Shown here: positions 20,305-28,371 of the stretch, one piece after another
Position numbering within the stretch: position 1 is the first letter of the stretch
Layout of the letters: every line of letters begins with the position of its first letter
From: Arcobacter ellisii
Lineage (GTDB): Bacteria > Campylobacterota > Campylobacteria > Campylobacterales > Arcobacteraceae
DNA: 64,000 nt
NCBI RefSeq assembly: GCF_003544915.1
Contig: NZ_CP032097.1
Coordinates: 2,480,001-2,544,000 of the forward strand
Reading direction: 5' to 3'
Position numbers and translations under genes: made by a program
The notes under the pieces: model-generated
The model's database searches: none
What the model was told of the DNA's origin: nothing
What the model saw: only the letters and a program-made list of their open reading frames with translations

Positions 20305-20569
20305 TTGTTAGCATCTCCTTAAGTTGTGTAACATACTTATCTTTATTTTTACACTCTTTACAAAGTGATTTTTCAATTTTTTTATAATCTTTTCCATTTA
20401 TATCTAAATGTAATTTTGAACTACACTCATTACAGATATAAAAACTTCTTCCAAAATTATCATAAAAAGACAATTTTTTATCTTCACATTTTAATCTTAT
20501 TAACTCTTTTTGTTCTAATTTGTTCTTACAAATAATGCAAGTTCTTAAGATTTTTTTTAAACTAGGCAA
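20294..20569 (-). CDS. ylxR: YlxR/RnpM-family (DUF448) RNA-binding protein
   Basis: Small basic protein next to infB, as in many bacteria; Firmicute homologues bind RNA and have been reported to modulate RNase P. The family signature RTCIICKNKLEQKELIRL and GRSFYIC (usually GRGAYIC) is present, with CxxC pairs at the start and near C41/C44. The length is 91. The start must be TTG at 20569 or later, because an in-frame TAA lies 6 bases upstream. No clear SD is visible, and a strong promoter overlaps the start (20572-20599), so the true start is uncertain. Confidence 0.85.
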   Translation of the reverse strand: MPSLKKILRTCIICKNKLEQKELIRLKCEDKKLSFYDNFGRSFYICNECSSKLHLDINGKDYKKIEKSLCKECKNKDKYVTQLKEMLTNVR

Positions 20570-20571
20570 AC

Positions 20572-20599
20572 ATTATACCCAAAATATACTTAATATCAA
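20572..20599 (-). promoter_or_regulatory. Sigma70-type promoter overlapping the ylxR start
   Basis: On the minus strand TTGATA (20599-20594) and a perfect TATAAT (20577-20572) are separated by 16 bases. Transcription would begin near 20562-20566, inside the assigned ylxR start. It probably drives ylxR-infB-rbfA-rimP. Confidence 0.6.
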
Positions 20600-20605
20600 A
20601 AATTA

Positions 20606-21487
20606 TCAAATTTCTATTCTCACACCAGTATTATCAAAATCTGTTATAAAAACTCTAAAATGAGGGAATTTAAGTTTTAATACTTTTTCTAAATTTTTAC
20701 TATCATCAGTATATGCTATTGAGAATAACGTTGACCCTGAACCTGATAATGTACTCATTAAAGCACCCTCTTTTAATGCTGTTTTTTGTACATCAAATAG
20801 CTCTGGCATCTGTTTCATTCTATATTTTTGATGAATTTGATCATTTGATGCATATTTTAACATTTCCCAATTTTCTGCCATAAATGCAGCTGTTAATAAT
20901 GATGAATGAGAAATATTAAATACTGTATCCTCTTTAGAATATTTAAAAGGTAAAGTTTTTCTTGATAATTGAGTTGATATTGCTCTATTTGGCACAACTA
21001 TTACTGCTTTTAAACTCTTTGGAATTGATTTATTAATATATTTAACTTCATTTTCTTGAACACAAGCAACATTAAATCCACCCATTACAGCTGGCGTAAT
21101 ATTATCAGGATGACTTTCATATGCAAGAGCTAAATTTAATAATTTATCTTTTTCAAGTTTGATTCCCTCAATTGCATAAGCACTTGCAATTGCTGAAACA
21201 ATAACAGCAGAAGAACTTCCTAAACCACGTGATAGTGGGATTTCATTTTGAAATTCAAATCTAAAATGTCTTTTTTTATTTGATAAATTATGATAAAAAT
21301 CATTAAAAATAGAGATAAACATATTGTTATCTTTTAAAGCAGGATTATTTGCCCCTTCACCTTTTAAAGATACACTATGAAATTTTGAGGGTCTGATAAT
21401 TACTTGATTTTTCATTGAGATTGCAAGACCAAGACAATCAAAACCTGGTCCTAAATTTGCACTAGTAGCTGGAACGCTTACTTTCAT
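20606..21487 (-). CDS. thrB: Homoserine kinase ThrB
   Basis: ThrB phosphorylates homoserine for threonine synthesis. It is a GHMP kinase: N-terminal [16 protein letters not shown] at 5-20, ATP loop [11 protein letters not shown] at 84-94, and C-terminal [10 protein letters not shown]. The length of 293 residues is normal. It lies 11 bases downstream of the tsaB-like gene and 36 bases upstream of ylxR. Confidence 0.95.
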   Translation of the reverse strand: MKVSVPATSANLGPGFDCLGLAISMKNQVIIRPSKFHSVSLKGEGANNPALKDNNMFISIFNDFYHNLSNKKRHFRFEFQNEIPLSRGLGSSSAVIVSAIASAYAIEGIKLEKDKLLNLALAYESHPDNITPAVMGGFNVACVQENEVKYINKSIPKSLKAVIVVPNRAISTQLSRKTLPFKYSKEDTVFNISHSSLLTAAFMAENWEMLKYASNDQIHQKYRMKQMPELFDVQKTALKEGALMSTLSGSGSTLFSIAYTDDSKNLEKVLKLKFPHFRVFITDFDNTGVRIEI

Positions 21488-21498
21488 CCATTTCCTTC

Positions 21499-21951
21499 TT
21501 AAACTGCCGGTAAATTATATATTGGCAGTGTTTCTTCATTAAAATTATATTTTTCTATACCCGTCGGTAATTCAAAGTCGTGGATTATACAATCTTTTTC
21601 TAAAAAATCTACTTTAATTTTATTTTCTTCTTTAATAAAATACTTTTTACCCAAAGCCTTAATTGGAGAATTTTTATTAAAATAAAAACCATCTATTGCA
21701 TTAAATTCTATATTTTTTGTTATACAAATTGTTTTTAAAAATATATAAGCAACTTTAATAGCCATAAATGAACCTGGGGAATTTACATAAATTATTTTTT
21801 TTATATCAAATTCTAATAAAAGATTTTCAAATAAACTTGGCAATAAATCAGATGTTTTACCATCAAGTTTATACTCTTTTATCAATTTCTTATTTTCATA
21901 AATTCCTACTAATAAAGGATTTGAAATAGTTATAACTAAAACTTCAATCAA
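21499..21951 (-). CDS. tsaB: Short TsaB-like protein (tRNA t6A synthesis partner)
   Basis: The sequence matches the N-terminal half of TsaB, the ASKHA-fold partner of TsaD in making t6A37 on tRNA: an opening beta-strand pattern ([18 protein letters not shown]) and [18 protein letters not shown], corresponding to the GPGSFTGLRxG segment of TsaB. At 150 residues it is much shorter than the ~230 of E. coli TsaB and lacks the second half. A TTG start follows the lpxC stop by 3 bases. Function is inferred from the motif and the known short form in Campylobacterota. Confidence 0.7.
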   Translation of the reverse strand: MIEVLVITISNPLLVGIYENKKLIKEYKLDGKTSDLLPSLFENLLLEFDIKKIIYVNSPGSFMAIKVAYIFLKTICITKNIEFNAIDGFYFNKNSPIKALGKKYFIKEENKIKVDFLEKDCIIHDFELPTGIEKYNFNEETLPIYNLPAV

Positions 21952-21954
21952 TTT

Positions 21955-22860
21955 TTAACTTTCAACTTTCGCATAAGCCATTTCAAATACGCTAGCTTCA
22001 CTACTTGCTTCTTCTAAATCTATTATTTCATAATTTGATTCATCTTCATAAAGTTTTTTTGTTAATAAATGATTTAGATGATGACTTCCAGCAATTGCAT
22101 CATATTCACCTACTAAAGTATATTCTAAAAGTGCCATATCACCAATCGCATCTAAAATTTTATGTCTTACAAATTCATCATCAAATCTTAAACCTTCTGG
22201 ATTTAAAACTTTTGTTTGGTCAAGTACAATTGCATTTTCCATACTTCCACCTTGGGCAAGTCCAATACTTCTTAGATATTGAACTTCATGTAAAAATCCA
22301 AAAGTTCTAGCTCGACTTATATTTTCTTTATATTCTGAAATTGAATAATCAAAGTGGAAATTTTGTTTTCCAATTGCAGGATGTTCAAAATTTATTTCAA
22401 AATCATATACAATTCTATTTGATGGCTTTAAACAAACTTTTTTTCCATCAAGAGTTGTAACTTCAACCATTTTTTTGATTTTTATAGCTTTTTTTGATTT
22501 ATCTAATTCTTTAATTCCAGCTTCTTCTATTAACATACAATAACCAGCAGAACTTCCATCAAGAACAGGAACTTCATCATTATCTATAATAATTCTTAAA
22601 TTATCAATTCCATATGCATAAACAGCAGATAATAGATGTTCTATTGTAGAAATAACTACTCCATCTTTTCCAATAACTGTTGCCATTTTTGTATCAACAA
22701 CAAACTCTTTTTTTAATGGAATTGTAACTCCAGCATCAACTCTATAAAAAACTATCCCCATATCACTATCAAGGGGTTCTAGTTTCATTTTAACTGGAAC
22801 ACCTTTATGAAGTCCAATACCAACTATTTCAACACTTTTTGCGATTGTTCTTTGTTTCAT
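21955..22860 (-). CDS. lpxC: UDP-3-O-acyl-N-acetylglucosamine deacetylase LpxC
   Basis: LpxC is the committed zinc-dependent step of lipid A synthesis. The zinc ligands H75 (STIEHLLSA), H233 and D237 (RHKILDAIGD) and the catalytic H260 (SHHLNHLL) are all present. The length of 301 residues is normal. The start overlaps the M23 peptidase stop by 4 bases. Its presence shows a Gram-negative outer membrane with lipid A. Confidence 0.97.
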   Translation of the reverse strand: MKQRTIAKSVEIVGIGLHKGVPVKMKLEPLDSDMGIVFYRVDAGVTIPLKKEFVVDTKMATVIGKDGVVISTIEHLLSAVYAYGIDNLRIIIDNDEVPVLDGSSAGYCMLIEEAGIKELDKSKKAIKIKKMVEVTTLDGKKVCLKPSNRIVYDFEINFEHPAIGKQNFHFDYSISEYKENISRARTFGFLHEVQYLRSIGLAQGGSMENAIVLDQTKVLNPEGLRFDDEFVRHKILDAIGDMALLEYTLVGEYDAIAGSHHLNHLLTKKLYEDESNYEIIDLEEASSEASVFEMAYAKVES

Positions 22861-24242
22861 TTTTTTGTTCCATCTATAATTTTAATCGAATCATTTATTG
22901 TTTTAGTAAGATTTACTTTTATCCAATCATAATCTAGCCATTCATTTGGATTTGCTTCAATTCCTTGAATTAAAATTCCAAAATGTAAGTGATCACCAAA
23001 AACTGCACCAGTTGAACCAGTATTTGCTATTTTATCACCTGTTTTTACTTCATCATTAACTTCAACATTTTGGCTACTTGTGTGTGCATATAATGAAGCT
23101 AATCCTAAACCATGGTCAACAATAATTGAATCTCCATAAATTCCTAAATAATCTTTAAAAATAACTTTTCCAGGATTTGTAACTATTACATCTGCTCTTT
23201 TTGTACTTGCCCAATCCATTCCTAAATGCCAAGCTTGGTCAATTTCTTGTTCATTATAAAAGTAATGTCTTCTTTCACCAAATTGTGCAAAAGTTGCTGC
23301 ATTTGACATTCTTGTAAATGTTTTAACATCAAATGGAATTTTTCCACTATTAGCTAAATTTTTTCTTACAACCTCTTTTATAGTTTTAACATTCTTTTCT
23401 CTTAATTCTCTATTTGTTTTTACAAATGCTTCAATAGTATCAGAAGGAACATTCATATTACTATTTTCTAAAACATGTTTACTTACACTATTTACAAATT
23501 CATCAGATACTTTAATTTGGTCAATTTTTTCTTTAAATGGTTTTATATAAAATGGAACTTTTGTTACAGTTTTATTATTTGCCATATCAATTGCAACTAA
23601 ATTTACTCTTTTAAACTCTTTAATATCAACAGGCCAAGTTATAATAGAAATATAGTATCCTTTTTTATAAAAAGGAAATAACTCAAATATCTCTTCATCA
23701 TTAAATGTTATGTAATAATCTTTTAAATTTTCGTCAGCAATTTCAACAACAATAACTCCACTTCCACCTTGTCTTAATAAATATGAGTTAGTTACAACAT
23801 TAGCAATTGGACTTCTTTTATCAATAATTATATTTGATTTTTTAGTTGCTTCATTTCCTCTAAAGAAATTCCATTTACTTGTATCAAATACATGAATTTG
23901 TAATACACCATTTGTTGGTTTATAAAATTCATCAAATACAGGTGGAACTATCTCTAAATCTAAAGAGCCATTTTCATTTTTTAAAACTTTTGTATCTAAT
24001 CTTACTTGTTTTTCCCCATCAACAAATAAAATTTCATAAGATTTAATATCTTCATCATCTGAAATATTTATTTTAATTGGCTTTTGAAAATTCCAATATA
24101 TTTGTTCTTCAACTGTAATTTTAGGTGCATTTCTCTCAAAAGTAGGAGATAAAAATAAAAAACCAACTATTCCAATTAATATAAATAGAACTACATAAAT
24201 CCATAATCCCTTAATACTATTTTTATTATTTGTAAACTTCAA
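22857..24242 (-). CDS. Membrane-anchored M23 (LytM-type) peptidoglycan peptidase
   Basis: One N-terminal membrane helix (about 13-32) anchors a periplasmic protein of 461 residues. The C-terminal LytM domain has a complete zinc site: H339 and D343 (HLGMD), H387 (LYAH) and H418/H420 (HLHFG). The region between 40 and 235 looks like beta-rich Ig-like modules, followed by a helical stretch at 240-310. Likely a DD-endopeptidase that trims peptidoglycan cross-links; in Campylobacterota such enzymes (Pgp/Csd type) affect cell shape. The TTG start overlaps the DHH gene by 17 bases. Confidence 0.85.
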   Translation of the reverse strand: MKFTNNKNSIKGLWIYVVLFILIGIVGFLFLSPTFERNAPKITVEEQIYWNFQKPIKINISDDEDIKSYEILFVDGEKQVRLDTKVLKNENGSLDLEIVPPVFDEFYKPTNGVLQIHVFDTSKWNFFRGNEATKKSNIIIDKRSPIANVVTNSYLLRQGGSGVIVVEIADENLKDYYITFNDEEIFELFPFYKKGYYISIITWPVDIKEFKRVNLVAIDMANNKTVTKVPFYIKPFKEKIDQIKVSDEFVNSVSKHVLENSNMNVPSDTIEAFVKTNRELREKNVKTIKEVVRKNLANSGKIPFDVKTFTRMSNAATFAQFGERRHYFYNEQEIDQAWHLGMDWASTKRADVIVTNPGKVIFKDYLGIYGDSIIVDHGLGLASLYAHTSSQNVEVNDEVKTGDKIANTGSTGAVFGDHLHFGILIQGIEANPNEWLDYDWIKVNLTKTINDSIKIIDGTKK

Positions 24243-25212
24243 GAATTTCCTTTAAAACTATATTTTTTGCTTTTTCAACATCAAGCATATCTAATGTACA
24301 ACCAGCGGCATTAAAATGACCGCCACCACCAAAATGACCAGCAATAGATGAAACATCAATTTTACCTTTTGAACGTAAAGATACCCTTGATACTCCATTT
24401 ACAACTCTTACAAAAAAAGCAATTTTTACTATTGCTATGCTCATCACCATATCTAAGGCATCTTCACAATCTCTATTGTGAGCACCTGTTTGTTTAAACC
24501 ACTCCTCTTTTGCTATTATAGAAGCTACTTCACCCTCTTTAAAAAGTTCAAGACTCTCTAAAACTTTTGGGATAATTCTATATTTTGCTAAAGAATCTCT
24601 TCTTAGAAGTTTATTTGCAATATCAGAAGGACTTGCTCCACATTCAACTAAAAAGTTAATTTTTTCAAATGTAATTTCATCACATCTAGCTAATGAAAAA
24701 GCTAATGTATCATCATAAATTCCAACATAAAGTGCAGTTGCTGAATTTTTTGTAATATACAAACCGTTATGTTTAAAAAATTCATATACTAATTCAGCTG
24801 TTGAACTTTTCATTGGATCAACAATATTTACAGTTCCAAATTTATTATTTGATTTATGATGGTCAAAATTTATAAGAGGAATTGATGGGTCTAATTCAAA
24901 TCCTAATCTTTTATAAGTTCCACAATCAACACTAATAGCTAAATCAAAAAATGCTGGTAATTGATCTGTTATTTTCTCAAATCTTGGAATAAAATCAAGA
25001 TTTTGAGGTAAATCAGAACTTACATTATAAACTTTATGTTTTATCTTATTTTCATGAAATAGATTTGATAAAGCCAATGCAGAACCTATTGAATCAGGAT
25101 CAGGATTTACATGAGTAATAATTAAAATATATCTACTTTTTTCAATAAGTTCCAATGCTTTTGTATATTCTGACATATCAACTTTATTACTTGTTATAAA
25201 ATCCTTTTTCAT
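24226..25212 (-). CDS. DHH/DHHA1 phosphoesterase, NrnA-like
   Basis: Predicted manganese-dependent phosphoesterase acting on nano-RNA, pAp or cyclic dinucleotide products. Motif I THVNPDPDSIGS is at 33-44, the DHH signature at 117-119, and the C-terminal DHHA1 glycine motif GGGGHFNAAGC near residue 305. At 328 residues it is close to NrnA. A strong SD (AGGAGAAGG) precedes the ATG. It is the first gene of the run M23-lpxC-tsaB-thrB. The exact substrate cannot be decided. Confidence 0.87.
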   Translation of the reverse strand: MKKDFITSNKVDMSEYTKALELIEKSRYILIITHVNPDPDSIGSALALSNLFHENKIKHKVYNVSSDLPQNLDFIPRFEKITDQLPAFFDLAISVDCGTYKRLGFELDPSIPLINFDHHKSNNKFGTVNIVDPMKSSTAELVYEFFKHNGLYITKNSATALYVGIYDDTLAFSLARCDEITFEKINFLVECGASPSDIANKLLRRDSLAKYRIIPKVLESLELFKEGEVASIIAKEEWFKQTGAHNRDCEDALDMVMSIAIVKIAFFVRVVNGVSRVSLRSKGKIDVSSIAGHFGGGGHFNAAGCTLDMLDVEKAKNIVLKEILEVYK

Positions 25213-25278
25213 CCTTCTCCTTTCTTATATTTTTTAATTTAACTAAAACTTACTAACAAAAAGTTAATCAAATATTTT

Positions 25279-26100
25279 TTAATCAAACTTCATTGAAAAA
25301 TCAAGCCAAGTTGATTGATGAATAATACTTCCACTACTAATTGCATCAACTCCTGTTGTTGCATACTCTTTTATTGTTTTTAAATTTATATTTCCACTAG
25401 CTTCAAGTAAAATATGTGGATAATTTGCATTTCTGAATTCTACAACCTCTTTTATTTGTTCAATATTCATATTATCACACATTATTATATCACCACCTGC
25501 ATGCATAGCCTCTTTTACTTGGTCAAATGTTTCACACTCAATTTCTATTTTTGTAACCCAAGATATTCTTTTTCTTGCTTTTTTTATAAATTCTTCTAAA
25601 TTATCTATTGTTCTTAAGTGTGTATCTTTTAACATCAAACAATCATCAAGTCCAAGTCTATGATTAATTGCTCCACCAACTCTACTTGCATATTTTTCAA
25701 AATCTCTTAATTGTGGTCTTGTTTTTCTAGTATCAAGTAAAACAACACCTGTTCCTTCAATCAATTTTGCATATTTATTTGCCATTGTTGCAATTCCAGA
25801 TGCATGTTGAAGCATATTTAAAAAAGTTCGTTCTGATGACAATAAAACAGAAGCTTTTCCTTCAAGTTCAGCAATTACATCACCAACTTTTATCTCATCA
25901 CCATCATTTTTTAAAAATTTACAATCAAATTTTTCAGTTCTTGCTAAAACTTTTGCATATTGAACACCTGCAAGTATTCCATCTGATTTACAAATAGCAC
26001 GTGCCGTAAATCTTCCTTTTGGAGCAACATCGAAGAATAAATCTCCTCTTCCATTATCTTCAATAATGGCATTTTTTACAAATTTTTTGATATTAATCAT
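25279..26100 (-). CDS. nadC: Nicotinate-nucleotide pyrophosphorylase NadC
   Basis: NadC converts quinolinate and PRPP to nicotinate mononucleotide. Recognisable parts are NMLQHASGIATMAN, DTRKTRPQLRDFEKYA and the C-terminal ASGNINLKTIKEYATTGVD. The length of 273 residues is normal. The start overlaps the end of nadA by 4 bases, so NadA product can pass directly to a co-expressed NadC. nadB was not found here. Confidence 0.97.
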   Translation of the reverse strand: MINIKKFVKNAIIEDNGRGDLFFDVAPKGRFTARAICKSDGILAGVQYAKVLARTEKFDCKFLKNDGDEIKVGDVIAELEGKASVLLSSERTFLNMLQHASGIATMANKYAKLIEGTGVVLLDTRKTRPQLRDFEKYASRVGGAINHRLGLDDCLMLKDTHLRTIDNLEEFIKKARKRISWVTKIEIECETFDQVKEAMHAGGDIIMCDNMNIEQIKEVVEFRNANYPHILLEASGNINLKTIKEYATTGVDAISSGSIIHQSTWLDFSMKFD

Positions 26101-27086
26101 ACTTCAAACATCCTTTCTAATGCTACTTTAGCCCACTTAGCAGTTTCATCACTTACAAATATTTCATTCTCTTTTGAAATATTATCATCTTTAATAGATT
26201 TTAAAGTTTTATAAACATCTTCTAAAGTTGTTTCATTCATAGTTGGACACTCAGGTTTTGTTGAACTTAAAATATATGTATTTTTTGTTCTTAATCTATT
26301 TACCATATTAAACTCAGTTCCAACAGCTACTTTTTGATTTTCATCTAATCCTTTTATATATGTAATAAGTTGAGAAGTTGAACCAACAAAATCAGCTTTA
26401 TCACAAACACTTGGGTCACATTCAGGATGAACAGCAATCAAAATATCTGGAAATCTTTCTCTATAAAAATCTATATCATCAGCAGTGAATTGTTGATGAA
26501 CTGAACAAAAACCATTATAACAAATAATATCAGCCTCTTTTAAATCACTTCCATCACCAACAACTGCAGATTTTAGATTTAGTGATTTAGCAAAGTTCTG
26601 CCCTAAACATCTATCTGGAACAAAAAATATTTTTTTACCAGACTCTAAACCTTTTTCAATAATCTTATAAGCATTTGAAGAAGTACAAACCATTCCACCC
26701 ATTTGTCCAACTTTTGCTTTAACTGCTGCACTTGAGTTTATATATGTTATTGGTAAAATATTTTCGTTTGGAATACCTGCTTCATTTATCTTTTTTAGAT
26801 TTTGTTCAAAGTAACCCTCATCAATCATTCTAGCCATTGCACAACAAGCAATTTTTGGCATTAAAACTCTTTTTTTGGGACTCATTACTTTTACACTTTC
26901 ACCCATAAAACCAACACCACAGAAAACTACAAATTTAGAATCAGTAAGCATTACTTTTTTTGCAAGTTCTAATGAATCTCCTGTTATGTCAGCCAACTCA
27001 AAAACTTCATCTCTTTGGTAAAAATGTGCCACTAAAGTCACATCTAACTCTTTTTTTAGTTTTATAATTTCTTCTTTTAAATCCAA
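26097..27086 (-). CDS. nadA: Quinolinate synthase NadA
   Basis: 4Fe-4S enzyme condensing iminoaspartate with DHAP to quinolinate. Conserved features are VAHFYQRDEVFELADITGDS, FCGVGFMGESVK, VCTSSNA, HPECDPSVC, and the C-terminal PECPTMNETTLEDVY carrying a cluster cysteine. The length is 329. The TTG start at 27086 has GAAGG upstream; the divergent plsY promoter region is shared. It is followed directly by nadC. Confidence 0.96.
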   Translation of the reverse strand: MDLKEEIIKLKKELDVTLVAHFYQRDEVFELADITGDSLELAKKVMLTDSKFVVFCGVGFMGESVKVMSPKKRVLMPKIACCAMARMIDEGYFEQNLKKINEAGIPNENILPITYINSSAAVKAKVGQMGGMVCTSSNAYKIIEKGLESGKKIFFVPDRCLGQNFAKSLNLKSAVVGDGSDLKEADIICYNGFCSVHQQFTADDIDFYRERFPDILIAVHPECDPSVCDKADFVGSTSQLITYIKGLDENQKVAVGTEFNMVNRLRTKNTYILSSTKPECPTMNETTLEDVYKTLKSIKDDNISKENEIFVSDETAKWAKVALERMFEV

Positions 27087-27134
27087 AATAAACCTTCAAA
27101 TTTTTATTAAATGTGAATATAACAAAAGTTTAGT

Positions 27135-27140
27135 TATAAT
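27135..27140 (+). promoter_or_regulatory. -10 promoter element of plsY
   Basis: A perfect TATAAT lies 35 bases upstream of the plsY ATG in the 89-base divergent gap with nadA. A TATATT on the opposite strand around 27117-27122 could serve nadA. Confidence 0.6.
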
Positions 27141-27175
27141 CTCATTTAATTATAGACTTTAAACAAAGGTAATAA

Positions 27176-27799
27176 ATGGATTTTTTCACAAATACAAATA
27201 TTCTATTTTTTATAGCAGCATACTTAATAGGTTCTATTCCTTTTGGTTCAATTTTAGCAAAAACATTTGCAGGTGTTGATATTACAACAGCAGGAAGTAA
27301 ATCAATCGGAGCAACAAACGTATTAAGAGTTGTAAAAGAGACTAACCCAAAATTAGCAAAAAAATTAGGAATTGCAACAGTTTTATTAGACGCACTAAAA
27401 GGAACTGTTGTTTTACTATTTGCTATGTATTATGGTGTTAGTGATTCAACTTTATGGGCAATTGCTATTCTTTCTGTTTTAGGACATTGTTACTCTATTT
27501 ATTTAGGACTTGAAGGTGGAAAAGGAGTTGCAACGGGACTTGGTGTTTATATTGTATTAATTCCATATGCAACTTTAATTGGTGCACTTGTTTGGATAGT
27601 TTGTGCAAAAGTTTTAAAAATCTCATCTTTATCATCACTTTTAGGTTTGGTTGCTGTTGTTGTTAGTGCAACTTTTATAAATAATGGATTAAATGTAGGT
27701 TCAAATGTTCCTATGTATTTAATTGCTTTTATAATCATTTATAAACATATTCCAAATATCATAAGAATCATCAAAGGTGAAGAGAAAAAAGTTATATGA
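27176..27799 (+). CDS. plsY: Acyl-phosphate:glycerol-3-phosphate acyltransferase PlsY
   Basis: Integral membrane enzyme that acylates glycerol-3-phosphate in the first step of phospholipid synthesis. The family motifs YLIGSIPFGSILAK, GSKSIGATNVLR and LEGGKGVATG are present, and the hydrophobic profile gives five membrane segments. The length of 207 residues is typical. The stop overlaps the folB ATG by 4 bases. Confidence 0.96.
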   Translation: MDFFTNTNILFFIAAYLIGSIPFGSILAKTFAGVDITTAGSKSIGATNVLRVVKETNPKLAKKLGIATVLLDALKGTVVLLFAMYYGVSDSTLWAIAILSVLGHCYSIYLGLEGGKGVATGLGVYIVLIPYATLIGALVWIVCAKVLKISSLSSLLGLVAVVVSATFINNGLNVGSNVPMYLIAFIIIYKHIPNIIRIIKGEEKKVI

Positions 27800-28110
27800 A
27801 AATACATATAAATGATTTAAACTTCAAATGTATTATTGGAATACTTGACTTCGAACGAATTAAAAAACAAAAAGTAGTAATAGATTTATCTTTTGAATAT
27901 GAGTTTTCAAAAGATAAATTCATAAACTATGCAGAGGTTTCAAAACTTCTAAAAACAACAATGAAAAAAGAAAAATTTCTTTTACTTGAAGATGCAATAT
28001 TACATATAGAAAATCTTCTCAACTCTACATATAATATATCAAACTTATATATCAAAATCTCAAAACCAAATATTTTAACAAACTGTATAGTTAGTCTTTC
28101 AAATAAATAA
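27796..28110 (+). CDS. folB: Dihydroneopterin aldolase FolB
   Basis: Folate-pathway aldolase of the tunnelling (T-fold) family. The N-terminus IHINDLNFKCIIGILDFER matches the family start, and VVIDLSFEYEF plus YAEVSKLLKTTM follow. At 104 residues it is slightly shorter than E. coli FolB (122). The call is likely but rests on a short sequence; an epimerase-type relative is possible. Overlap with plsY indicates co-transcription. Confidence 0.85.
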   Translation: MKIHINDLNFKCIIGILDFERIKKQKVVIDLSFEYEFSKDKFINYAEVSKLLKTTMKKEKFLLLEDAILHIENLLNSTYNISNLYIKISKPNILTNCIVSLSNK

Positions 28111-28163
28111 CTTTTCAAAAAATCTACAAAAAAGATATAAGAGTAAAAAAGTCCTAAAATAGC

Positions 28164-28232
28164 ATTAACACAGCATTATTTTGCTGTTAATTAAAAAATA
28201 ACTTAAATTAACAGTTAATTAACACAGAATTA
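28164..28232 (+). promoter_or_regulatory. Cluster of AATTAAC / ATTAACACAG repeats upstream of the porin promoter
   Basis: ATTAACACAGCATTA (28164-28178) and ATTAACACAGAATTA (28218-28232) are near-identical copies 54 bases apart. The first is also one arm of an imperfect inverted repeat with TGCTGTTAA (ending 28190). AATTAAC occurs at 28206 and 28217, 11 bases apart, like the cco promoter repeats. They sit just upstream of a likely -10 (TAAAAT, 28251-28256). Regulator binding is inferred. Confidence 0.55.
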
Positions 28233-28259
28233 ATGATTTTAAGAAAACTTTAAAATTTA

Positions 28260-28366
28260 GTGGTGTAGAATGGTCGCAACGGTATGTCGGAAAAGGTTTA
28301 AAACCTATGTTTTAGATGAGTTCGCGCGCTCCGGTAGACTGATAATAGATTTCGAAATTTTAGGAG
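28260..28366 (+). promoter_or_regulatory. GC-rich structured 5' leader of the porin mRNA (candidate cis-regulatory RNA)
   Basis: About 46% of bases 28261-28340 are G or C, against about 20% in the 120 bases before. CGGTATGTCGGA (28280-28291) pairs with TCCGGTAGACTG (28330-28341) over 12 positions with one A-G mismatch and three G-U pairs. Inside lie two mutually exclusive hairpins: AGGTT/AACCT (28294-28306) and TAAAAC/GTTTTA (28299-28314). CGCAA at 28275-28279 could pair with the loop around 28321-28326 as a pseudoknot. The SD AGGAG (28362-28366) is downstream. No known riboswitch consensus was recognised. Confidence 0.55.
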
Positions 28367-28371
28367 AACAA

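Noticed and set aside
28270-28371. Porin reading frame open 34 codons upstream of the chosen start
   Set aside because: The extension has no SD, would hide the signal peptide, and coincides with the GC-rich structured leader. The ATG at 28372 has an SD and opens a clean signal peptide.
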